Positions 45,660 through 53,101 of a DNA stretch of 64,000 nt are shown here, in pieces. The DNA is from JAXLYX01 sp046351215 (GTDB lineage Bacteria; Myxococcota_A; Polyangia; Polyangiales; Houyiibacteriaceae). The stretch is from positions 1 to 64,000 of the forward strand of contig JAXLYX010000024.1 in the NCBI GenBank assembly GCA_046351215.1, written 5' to 3'. Position numbers and translations under genes: made by a program. The first letter of the stretch is position 1. Each line of letters begins with the position of its first letter. Below the pieces are notes generated by a model that was not told where the DNA came from, made no database searches, and was given only the letters and a program-made list of their open reading frames with translations.

Positions 45660-46943
45660 ATGCGCCGCGTCGGCTTGCTCGCGGCGTGCCTGCTCCTCGG
45701 CTTCGCCTCCACGGCGGACGCGCAGGCGCTCGTCGACGGGGGCTACAACCTCGACCTCGTGAGCCTGCCCCTGCTCGGGGGCAACAACGCGATCGGCATG
45801 GGCGGCGCGTATTCGGCCGTCGGCTTCGGCATCGACACGGTCGCCTACAATCCCGCGGCCTACGCGCAGCGAGGCGCGGGGGACGTCGACTGGTTCGCCT
45901 GGGACTACAGCGTCGGCTTCCTCTTCCCGTCGATCCTGACGAACACCAACTACTTCGACAGCCCGCCGGGACAGGTCCCGAAGCTCGACAGCTTCCGCTT
46001 CTTCGACGCCGGTCTGCGCCTGCAGTTCGGCCCCGTGGGCGCGGGGCTCCTGATCCAGAGCTCGAACTTCCAGACGACGGTGGACGGGAATACCGTGCGC
46101 TTCCGCGCTCGAACCGCGCACCTCGGCTCGGGCGTCGAGCTGCTGCAGGGGCAGCTCGTCGTCGCCGCGGGGCTGCGGGTCCCCTTCTTCGATCTCGAGG
46201 CGCCGGGCCCGTCGGGAATCCTGCTCAAGCTGCGACAGCCGGGCATCGAGGTCGGCGGCACGCTCGGCCTCTTCGGTCAGCCGTGGAGGCTCGGCTTCGC
46301 CTTCCGCTCGCGCGTCGACTCCCCACCCAACATCGCGCCCGGGAGCGTGCCCGGGTTCGCGATCCCCGAGCTCCTCGTGCTGCCCTGGGAGATCGAAGCC
46401 GGTTTCGCCTGGCAGTTCGGCGCTCGTCCGCTGAACCGGAAGTGGCAGCACATGGAGCGGCCGCGGGTCGAGCGCCAGCGGGTCGAGGCCGAGCGGCGAG
46501 CGGGGCGCGTGAACGAGCCGCCGCCGACGCCCCGCGCGCCCGGTCAACCCCGTCCGCGCCGCAAGGAGCCGACCCGCGAGCGCTACTACCTCGTCTCGAT
46601 GGACGTGGTGATCGACGGGCCCACCGCCAACGGGCAGGGGCTCGATGCCTTCCTCACCCAGGAGTCGAGGCCCCGCGGCGCGCATACCTCGTTCGCGATC
46701 CGCTTCGGCACGGAGATGGAGCCCTGGCCGAACCGCATGAAGGTGCGAGCCGGCATCTACTCCGAGTCGAACCGCATCGAGGGGGTGTCGCCGCGCGTCC
46801 ACGGCACGTTCGGCTTCGACGTGCGCCTCTTCGAGTGGGATCTCTTCGGGGTCATGGATCCCTTCTCGATCCAGATCTCCACGATGCTCGACGTCGCCTA
46901 CCAGTACCTGAACTGGGGCCTCGGTTTCTCGTTCTGGTACTGA
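45660..46943 (+). CDS. Predicted outer-membrane beta-barrel protein
   Basis: A 427-residue protein with a signal peptide (residues 1-23, cut near ADAQA) and a beta-rich, aromatic pattern: GGNNAIGMGGAYSAVGFGIDTVAYNPAAYA, a FadL/PorV-like beginning, repeated strands with alternating hydrophobics, a charged Arg/Pro-rich loop (about 265-305), and the C-terminal aromatic ending FWY. So it likely sits in the outer membrane; transport substrate unknown. The gene starts 3 bases after the kinase stop, implying joint expression and perhaps a sensor/barrel pair. Confidence 0.83.
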   Translation: MRRVGLLAACLLLGFASTADAQALVDGGYNLDLVSLPLLGGNNAIGMGGAYSAVGFGIDTVAYNPAAYAQRGAGDVDWFAWDYSVGFLFPSILTNTNYFDSPPGQVPKLDSFRFFDAGLRLQFGPVGAGLLIQSSNFQTTVDGNTVRFRARTAHLGSGVELLQGQLVVAAGLRVPFFDLEAPGPSGILLKLRQPGIEVGGTLGLFGQPWRLGFAFRSRVDSPPNIAPGSVPGFAIPELLVLPWEIEAGFAWQFGARPLNRKWQHMERPRVERQRVEAERRAGRVNEPPPTPRAPGQPRPRRKEPTRERYYLVSMDVVIDGPTANGQGLDAFLTQESRPRGAHTSFAIRFGTEMEPWPNRMKVRAGIYSESNRIEGVSPRVHGTFGFDVRLFEWDLFGVMDPFSIQISTMLDVAYQYLNWGLGFSFWY

Positions 46944-46952
46944 GGCGAAGGC

Positions 46953-46981
46953 TTGCGGACGGGCCCTCAGGCCGCTAATCC
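46953..46981 (+). promoter_or_regulatory. Leaderless-type promoter of mutS2
   Basis: TTGCGG (46953-46958), 17-base spacer, TAATCC (46976-46981); the ATG at 46988 is 6 bases later, leaving no room for a Shine-Dalgarno if transcription starts at +7. Confidence 0.55.
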
Positions 46982-46987
46982 GGCGCC

Positions 46988-49366
46988 ATGCAGACCGGAG
47001 CGGGCTCGCTCGCAGAGAAGACCAACCACGATCTCGAATGGGAGCGGCTCGCCGCGGCCGTGGTCTCCCGCTGCCGCGGCCCCCGGGGCAAGCGGATCGA
47101 GCTCCCGCTCGCTACCACCCGCGAGGGCACGGCGATCGGCCTCGAGGAGACCTCCGAGGCGATGCGCCTGCTCTCGGACGGGGAGCCCCTGCCGGTCGAC
47201 GGGATCCGCGACGTCCGGGAGCATCTCGCGCGGGTCGACCGCATGGGAGCCCTCGACGGGCCGGCCCTCCGCGACGTGATGCTCACGCTCGGCTCGGCCC
47301 GCGTGCTCCGTCGCTTCCTCTCGGCGCGGAAGCTGGTCGCTCCGGCGCTCGTCCGCGCGTGTCCGCTCGATCCGACGCTCGACGCCCTCGAGACGGAGCT
47401 CACGGAGCACCTCGACGCGGACGGCACGCTCGCGGACCACGCGAGCCCCGAGCTGCGGAGGCTCCGGACCGAGACCGCGAACCTCCGCGCACGCCTCGTC
47501 GGGCGGCTCGAGGAGATCATCCACAAGCGGGGCGAGCTCCTCTCCGACCGCTTCTTCACGATCCGCGAGGGGCGCTACGTGCTCCCCGTCCGCGCCGACA
47601 CGCACGAGCGCGTCTCCGGCATCGTCCACGGCACGAGCTCGAGTGGCGCGACGGTCTTCGTCGAGCCGGACGAGATCATCGTCCACGGAAACCGCCTCAA
47701 GATGGCGCAGGCCGAGCAGGAGCGGGAGGAGGCCCGCATCCTCGGAGTGCTCACGGAGAGTGTGCGCGAGCGGCTCTCGGAGCTCGTCGCGGCCGTCGAC
47801 TCGCTCGATCACGCGGACCTGCGCGCCGCGATGGCGCGCTTCGGGCAGGATCTCGGTGCGCGCGTGCTGCCGCTCGCCGACGAGCCCGTCGTCGATCTCC
47901 GGCGTGCGCGCCACCCGCTCCTCCTGCTCGAGGGAGTCGCGGTCGTGCCGAACGATCTCCCGCTCGCGCACGGCCATGCCCTCGTGCTCTCGGGCCCGAA
48001 CGCGGGCGGCAAGACCGTCGCGCTGAAGACGCTCGGGCTCTCGGCGCTGATGATGCGCGCCGGCCTCCCGATCGCGGCCGACGAGGGCTCGACCTGCGGC
48101 TTCTTCGACCTCGTGCTCTCGGACGTCGGCGACGACCAGAGCCTCGTGAAGAACCTCTCGACGTTCTCGGCGCACATCACGAACATCGCGGCGATCCTCC
48201 GCGCGGCCGGCGACCGTTCGCTCGTGCTCCTCGACGAGCTCGCCGGCGGCACCGATCCCGAGGAGGGCGCGGCGCTCGCCTGTGCCCTCGTCGACGCGCT
48301 CTGCCGCAAGGGCGCGGCGGTGGCCGTGACGACGCACTACGAGCCTCTCAAGGCGATGGCGACGCGCGATCCGCGCCTGCGGAACGCGGCCGTCGGCTTC
48401 GACGTCGCGAAGATGGAGCCGACCTTCACGCTCGCCCTCGACGCCCCGGGCGCCTCGAGCGCCCTCATGGTCGCGCAGCGCTTCGGCATCCCGGTCTCGA
48501 TCGTCGAGTTCGCCCGCAAGGTGCTGCCCGAGCAGTCGCGCACCTTCGACGAGCTCGTCCGGCGCCTCGAGGAGCAGCGGAAGGCCCTCGCCTTCGAGAT
48601 CGCGACCGCGGAAGAGGAGCGGCGCAAGGCCGAGGCCCTCCGGCGCGAGAGCGAAGAGCGGCTCGCGGCCGTCGCCGAGCGCGAGCGTGGCAAGCTCTCG
48701 CGCGAGAACGAGAAGCTCCTCGAGCAGATCCGCCGGGGTCGGGACGAGCTCAAGGTGATGAGGCGCACGCTGCGCGACGCGAAGTCCGAGGCCGATCTCG
48801 AGGCGGCGCGGAAGTCGGTCGAGGCGATCGTGCGCACGGCGCAGGAGGCCCGCGAGGCGACGGCGGCGAAGGCCGCGACCGTCGCCGAGGCGGGCGGGAC
48901 GCCGAGCGAGCTCGTCGTCGGCGATCGGGTCTACGTCACGCGCCTGCGCACCGAGGCCGACATCCTCGAAGGGCCCTCGCGTGGCAAGGTCCGGGTCGCC
49001 GCGGGTCCGCTCAAGCTCTGGGTCGATCTCTCGGACGTGCGTCCCGTCGGGAGGCCCGGCGCCGAGCCCGCGCCCGAGCGCATGCCGACCGAGGGGCCGC
49101 GTGCGGCCCCGATCCAGACGGCGGACAACACCTGCGACGTGCGCGGGATGCGCGTCGACGACGCCGTCGCGATGGTCGAGGCCTTCCTCGATCGCATGTT
49201 CGGCTCGTCGCAGTCGCATGCGTACATCGTCCACGGCGTCGGCTCGGGCGCGCTCCGCGACGCCGTGCGCGAGCTGCTCGCGCGCAGCGGCAGTTACGTG
49301 AAGAGCCATCGGCCGGGGACGCCCGAAGAGGGCGGCCCGAGGCTGACGGTGGTGGAGCTCCGCTGA
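46988..49366 (+). CDS. mutS2: MutS2 family protein
   Basis: A 792-residue DNA- or ribosome-associated ATPase of the MutS2 family. Walker A GPNAGGKT at 336-343, the STFSAHITNIAAIL clamp-ATPase motif, DELAGGTDPEEGAAL, a helical coiled coil (about 520-640) and a C-terminal Smr nuclease domain (CDVRGMRVDDA near residue 717 and HGVGSGALRDAV near 750). It acts on branched DNA or collided ribosomes and antagonises recombination. The Smr LDxR-type motif is CDVRG, with His-Gly-x-Gly-x-Gly intact. The ATG at 46988 lies 6 bases after a good -10 box. Confidence 0.95.
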   Translation: MQTGAGSLAEKTNHDLEWERLAAAVVSRCRGPRGKRIELPLATTREGTAIGLEETSEAMRLLSDGEPLPVDGIRDVREHLARVDRMGALDGPALRDVMLTLGSARVLRRFLSARKLVAPALVRACPLDPTLDALETELTEHLDADGTLADHASPELRRLRTETANLRARLVGRLEEIIHKRGELLSDRFFTIREGRYVLPVRADTHERVSGIVHGTSSSGATVFVEPDEIIVHGNRLKMAQAEQEREEARILGVLTESVRERLSELVAAVDSLDHADLRAAMARFGQDLGARVLPLADEPVVDLRRARHPLLLLEGVAVVPNDLPLAHGHALVLSGPNAGGKTVALKTLGLSALMMRAGLPIAADEGSTCGFFDLVLSDVGDDQSLVKNLSTFSAHITNIAAILRAAGDRSLVLLDELAGGTDPEEGAALACALVDALCRKGAAVAVTTHYEPLKAMATRDPRLRNAAVGFDVAKMEPTFTLALDAPGASSALMVAQRFGIPVSIVEFARKVLPEQSRTFDELVRRLEEQRKALAFEIATAEEERRKAEALRRESEERLAAVAERERGKLSRENEKLLEQIRRGRDELKVMRRTLRDAKSEADLEAARKSVEAIVRTAQEAREATAAKAATVAEAGGTPSELVVGDRVYVTRLRTEADILEGPSRGKVRVAAGPLKLWVDLSDVRPVGRPGAEPAPERMPTEGPRAAPIQTADNTCDVRGMRVDDAVAMVEAFLDRMFGSSQSHAYIVHGVGSGALRDAVRELLARSGSYVKSHRPGTPEEGGPRLTVVELR

Positions 49367-49373
49367 CCGACGT

Positions 49374-49826
49374 TCAGTCGTCGGGGTGTTCGAGCCGTTC
49401 GACGTCCGCGAGGTCCTGGAGGCGACCCGACGCTCGCTTGTTCGCGATCAGATGGTGGCGCGAGAGGACGGATACGTTCCGTCCACCGAAACGCGTCTGC
49501 ACGCGCTCTCGGTACGCTTCGTCGAACGAGACCCCGTCGATGTGCGTGAGGATGTCGATGCGGACCGGCGCGACGCCGATCTGGAAGACGGTGCCCTCGG
49601 TGGCGAGGTCCTCGACGGTCAGATCCTCGAGGGGAGCGCCGAACGCCGCGAGCGCTCGATGGGCCCTGGCCGCGTTCTCCGGCGACGGCCGGATGAAGAC
49701 GTCGAGATCCTTCGTCGCCCGCACGTGTCCGTGGGCCGCGAGGGCGTGTGCGCCGACGATCAGGAATTCGACCTCATGGTCGTCGAACGACTGCAACAGA
49801 TCGACGAAGTCTTGGCTCACCCGCAT
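49374..49826 (-). CDS. Nucleotidyltransferase, AbiEii/DUF6036-like
   Basis: A 150-residue protein with a nucleotidyltransferase fold: FLIVGAHALAAHGHVRATKDLDVFI (GAxA...RxTxDxD) with acidic pair Asp42/Asp44 and Asp95 in RIDILTH. These small NTases are found in toxin-antitoxin-like or stand-alone pairs. Here it is preceded on the same strand by an overlapping small gene (49774-49986), which fits a two-gene unit. It converges on mutS2, 7 bases from its stop. Toxin activity is inference only. Confidence 0.82.
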   Translation of the reverse strand: MRVSQDFVDLLQSFDDHEVEFLIVGAHALAAHGHVRATKDLDVFIRPSPENAARAHRALAAFGAPLEDLTVEDLATEGTVFQIGVAPVRIDILTHIDGVSFDEAYRERVQTRFGGRNVSVLSRHHLIANKRASGRLQDLADVERLEHPDD

Positions 49827-49986
49827 CGTCGTTTCCCCACGCGAGGCATTGCAGCGTCAATTCCCACACGGCGTCGATGCGCTCTTCCATGGTCGCCGGG
49901 GCGTGACGCACCTCGTCCGCTCGACCGGTCGGTTTCCGTTCGACGCGGAGAGTGCGGGCGATGCGCGGAGGCGGAGCTGACGGCAC
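49774..49986 (-). CDS. Small partner protein of the nucleotidyltransferase
   Basis: A frame of up to 70 residues; the part MEERIDAVWELTLQCLAW...AGEPRLRRSVAVVRRP looks like the short helical partners often found just upstream of small nucleotidyltransferases. Starts are unclear: GTG at 49986 or 49911, or ATG at 49890 (38 residues). It overlaps the nucleotidyltransferase gene by 53 bases in another frame. I include it for its composition and position; a chance frame remains possible. Confidence 0.45.
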   Translation of the reverse strand: MPSAPPPRIARTLRVERKPTGRADEVRHAPATMEERIDAVWELTLQCLAWGNDDAGEPRLRRSVAVVRRP

Positions 49987-50031
49987 GGAGGGAGGATACC
50001 ACGGCCAGAGGAGGCCGTGCCGAGCGGGCCG

Positions 50032-50060
50032 CCGACAAGGGCGAGCCCGGAGGCTATGCT
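50032..50060 (+). promoter_or_regulatory. Leaderless-type promoter of the SppA-barrel gene
   Basis: CCGACA (50032-50037), 17-base spacer, TATGCT (50055-50060), and the GTG start at 50067 only 6 bases later. Confidence 0.5.
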
Positions 50061-50066
50061 GGCCCC

Positions 50067-52505
50067 GTGCGCACGCTCCTCGCGACCCTCCTCGTCTCCT
50101 CGCTCTTCGTGCCGAAGGCGATGGCCCAGCTCGGTCCGTTGCCCGGGCCAGGGATCTTGCCTCCGGCGTCGATCGTCGCGCCCGACACCCCGATCGCCGT
50201 CGAGCTCGATCCCGCGGCGCTCGTCTTCCTGCAGGGAGGCGGCCTGCTCTACACGCACGGCGACTCGCCCGCGAACGCGCGACAGGGCGTGGTCTCCGAC
50301 TCGGTGACCCTCGGTGGATCGGTCCGTGGGCGCGTCGGGTTCGGGCTCGGCTTCTCGCACGTGCGGCCGGATTCGGGCGCGCGGTACGGGCGATTCAGCC
50401 TCGGGCTCGCGGCCGCTGCTGGGCGCATGGCGAGCTTCGGTCTCGCGGTGCGACACGTCGCTTCGTCCGTCGGTCCCGATCCCACGACGCTCGACCTCTC
50501 GGCGAGCCTGCGCCCCTCGTCCGCCTTCGGACTCTCGTTCGTGGCCTCGAACGTCCTCGGCCCCGCGGGCCTCGCCGGCACGAACGGACAGACGATGCCC
50601 GCGACCTTCGTCTTCGCGGTCGCGGCGCGCCCGTACCGCGACGACCTGCTCTTCCTCGAGGCGGCGTACCTCTTCGACACGGACCAACGGAGGGGAGGCC
50701 GGTTCTACGTCGCGACGTCGCCGATCCACCTCCTGCGCATCGGGACGACGCTCGACGTGACGCGCGTCTCCGGCATGACGGATCTCCGCGGCCTCGTCGG
50801 CCTCGAGCTCCGCACGAACGGTCTCTACGGCGCCGGTGGCGTGACGCTCGCCTCGGCCCAGGACTCGCCCGGATGGTACGGCGCCGCGGGGATCGTGATG
50901 GATCCCTACGCGGGCCCGCTCGCCGCCGGCCGCCGGATGCTGGAGATCGACGTGCACGACGAGGTCGGGGCCCGCCGCATCCTCGGCCTCGTGCTCGCCC
51001 TCGAGCGGGCCGCGCTCGACCGGAGCTACGGCGGCGTGCTCCTCCGCCTCCGGCGCACGGACCTCGGCATGGCGGCCGCGCAGGAGATCCACCAGATGGT
51101 CGCGTACCTCGAGAGCCTCGGGAAGACGGTCGTCTGCCAGCTCGAGGAGCCGCGCGGCTCGGAGCTCTACGCGTGCGCGAACGCGCATCGCACGTGGATC
51201 GACCCCGCGGGTCACCTGCGCCTCGTCGGTCCCTCGATGAACGTCGTGTTGCTCGGCGGTCTCTTGGCGAACCTCGGCCTGCGCGCCGACTTCGTCCGCG
51301 CCGGCGAGTACAAGAGCGCGCCCGAGCAGCTCGAGAACGAGACGCTCTCGCCTCCGGCCCGCGAGCAGGAAGCCGCGCTCGTCCACGACCTGCACGATCG
51401 GCTCGTGCAGGATCTCGCGGCTGATCGCACGCTCGACCGGTCCACCGTCTCGTCGCTCGTCGACCGAGGCCCTCTCACGGCCGGCGAGGCCGTGCAGGCC
51501 CGCCTCGTCGATGCCGTCGTCGATGGCGACGACCTCGCTCGGCCCCTTCGCGAGGCGCTCCCGCATCCGATGCGCCGCGTCGAGGCGGTGGCCCCGGAGC
51601 CCGATCGCCGTTTCGGGGTGCCCCGCCGCGTCGCGGTCGTCGTGGTCGACGGGAACATCGTCGACGGAGAGAACGTCGACATCCCGTTCGTCGGCGTCCA
51701 CGCGTCGGGGTCCGACACGGTGGTCGCGGCCCTCGATCGCATCGCCTCGGATCGCACGGTCGGGGCCGTGGTGCTCCGCGTCGATTCCGGCGGAGGCTCC
51801 GCGCTCGCCTCGGATCGGATCCACCGCGCCGTGCTCCGGCTCGCCGAGCACAAGCCCGTCGTCGCCTCGCTCGGCTCCGTGGCCGCGAGCGGCGGCTACT
51901 ACGTGGCCGCCGCGGCGCGGGAGATCTACGCGGATCCGGGCACGGTGACGGGCTCGATCGGCGTCTTCTACGGCAAGGTCGATCTCGCCGGCCTCGCCTC
52001 GCGGCTCGACGTGCACGTCGAGGAATTCCGCGTCGGGAACCATGCGGGCGCCGAGACCCCGTTCCGCCCCTACACCGCGGACGAACGCGCTCGGCTCGAG
52101 GAGCTCGTGCAGGACTCGTATCGCCTCTTCCTGCGCCGCGTGGCGGAAGGGCGCCATCGCACGGTCGAGGAGATCGAGCCGCTCGCGCGGGGCCGCGTCT
52201 ACTCCGGCGATGCCGCGGTGGAGAACGGCCTCGTCGATCACCTCGGGGGCTTCGGCGCCGCGATCGCTCGCGCGCGCGAGCTCGGGGAGCTCGACGCGGA
52301 CGCCGAGGTCGTGCTCGTGCCCGAGAGGCCGCGCTCGCTCTTCGACTACCTGATGGAGGGCGATTCCGAGGATCCCGGGAGCACCAGCGCGCGCCTCGGC
52401 GTCCTGGGCTCGACGATCGGCCAGGCGCTCGGAGCCGCGATCTTCGTCTCGACGCTCGGCGAGGGCAGGGTGCTCGCGATGCCCGACCTGGTCGTCGCGC
52501 CCTGA
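50067..52505 (+). CDS. SppA-type S49 protease fused to a beta-barrel-like N-terminal domain
   Basis: An 812-residue protein. Residues 1-20 are a signal peptide (AMAQ). Residues about 60-278 show repeated amphipathic beta strands with aromatic ends (GGSVRGRVGFGLGFSHV, FSLGLAAAAGRM, YLFDTDQRR, LELRTNGLYGAGG), as in small outer-membrane barrels such as PorV. From about 285 on there is a tandem S49 protease with Lys416 in GEYKSAP and Ser608 in VAASGGYY, and the final LVDHLGG. The start is a GTG at 50067. A second SppA without the barrel is at 13917. Role unknown; processing at the outer membrane is possible. Confidence 0.85.
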   Translation: MRTLLATLLVSSLFVPKAMAQLGPLPGPGILPPASIVAPDTPIAVELDPAALVFLQGGGLLYTHGDSPANARQGVVSDSVTLGGSVRGRVGFGLGFSHVRPDSGARYGRFSLGLAAAAGRMASFGLAVRHVASSVGPDPTTLDLSASLRPSSAFGLSFVASNVLGPAGLAGTNGQTMPATFVFAVAARPYRDDLLFLEAAYLFDTDQRRGGRFYVATSPIHLLRIGTTLDVTRVSGMTDLRGLVGLELRTNGLYGAGGVTLASAQDSPGWYGAAGIVMDPYAGPLAAGRRMLEIDVHDEVGARRILGLVLALERAALDRSYGGVLLRLRRTDLGMAAAQEIHQMVAYLESLGKTVVCQLEEPRGSELYACANAHRTWIDPAGHLRLVGPSMNVVLLGGLLANLGLRADFVRAGEYKSAPEQLENETLSPPAREQEAALVHDLHDRLVQDLAADRTLDRSTVSSLVDRGPLTAGEAVQARLVDAVVDGDDLARPLREALPHPMRRVEAVAPEPDRRFGVPRRVAVVVVDGNIVDGENVDIPFVGVHASGSDTVVAALDRIASDRTVGAVVLRVDSGGGSALASDRIHRAVLRLAEHKPVVASLGSVAASGGYYVAAAAREIYADPGTVTGSIGVFYGKVDLAGLASRLDVHVEEFRVGNHAGAETPFRPYTADERARLEELVQDSYRLFLRRVAEGRHRTVEEIEPLARGRVYSGDAAVENGLVDHLGGFGAAIARARELGELDADAEVVLVPERPRSLFDYLMEGDSEDPGSTSARLGVLGSTIGQALGAAIFVSTLGEGRVLAMPDLVVAP

Positions 52506-52512
52506 GCGCCGC

Positions 52513-53007
52513 TCACATCGCCGGCGCCCGGAACGTCCGCATCGCGAACGCGCCCCCGCGCGTGCTCGAGATCTGCAGGTGGTACTCCGCCGGCCGCTCC
52601 GGGCAGAGCGGATCGGCGAGTCCGAGCGTCGCCGACGCCCCGTGCTCGCGATCGACCACGATCGGATCGCCGTTCGTGTCGACGAGCCGCAGCTGGAGCT
52701 CGCCCGCCGAGGGCTCGGCCTCGACGAAGATCGAGTAGCAGTAGCCGCCGTAGAGCAGGACGCCCTGGTCGGCCGAATGGCCGACGTCCATGCGTCCACG
52801 GACGATCGTCCCGACTTCCTCGGACTCTCCGGCGCGCTCCACCACGGCCCGGTGGAGCCGCGCGCCGAGCGGATCGCGGGCGGGATCCGGCGCCGGACCG
52901 CGATCGACGCGAGGGGCCTCGCGCGCGGCCCGAGGCGCCTCGCAGCCGGGGAGGGCGGCGGCGAGCGCGAGGAGCAGGGCGGGGAACGTGCGGGTCTTTC
53001 GGGCCAT
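52513..53007 (-). CDS. Uncharacterised lipoprotein
   Basis: A 164-residue lipoprotein with lipobox ALPGC (Cys22) and a single beta-rich domain: GTIVRGRMDVGHSADQG, LYGGYCYSIFVEAEPSAGELQLRLVDTNGDPI and YHLQISSTRGGAFAM, typical of small jelly-roll or PPC-like domains. Function unknown. Its stop lies 7 bases from the convergent SppA-barrel gene; a short stem TGAGC-GCC-GCTCA (52503-52515) holds both stops. It is divergent from the phosphodiesterase-type lipoprotein. Confidence 0.7.
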   Translation of the reverse strand: MARKTRTFPALLLALAAALPGCEAPRAAREAPRVDRGPAPDPARDPLGARLHRAVVERAGESEEVGTIVRGRMDVGHSADQGVLLYGGYCYSIFVEAEPSAGELQLRLVDTNGDPIVVDREHGASATLGLADPLCPERPAEYHLQISSTRGGAFAMRTFRAPAM

Positions 53008-53065
53008 CTCCCCGAACGTACCAGGGACGCGCGGGAATCGCGAAGGGCGCGTGGGTTCGGCGGGT

Positions 53066-53094
53066 TTGACCGGATCGGGGGCCCCGCCTACCTT
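53066..53094 (+). promoter_or_regulatory. Leaderless-type promoter of the alkaline-phosphatase-fold gene
   Basis: TTGACC (53066-53071), 17 bases, TACCTT (53089-53094); the ATG is at 53102, 7 bases later. Good -35 and spacing. Confidence 0.6.
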
Positions 53095-53101
53095 CGCGGC
53101 C

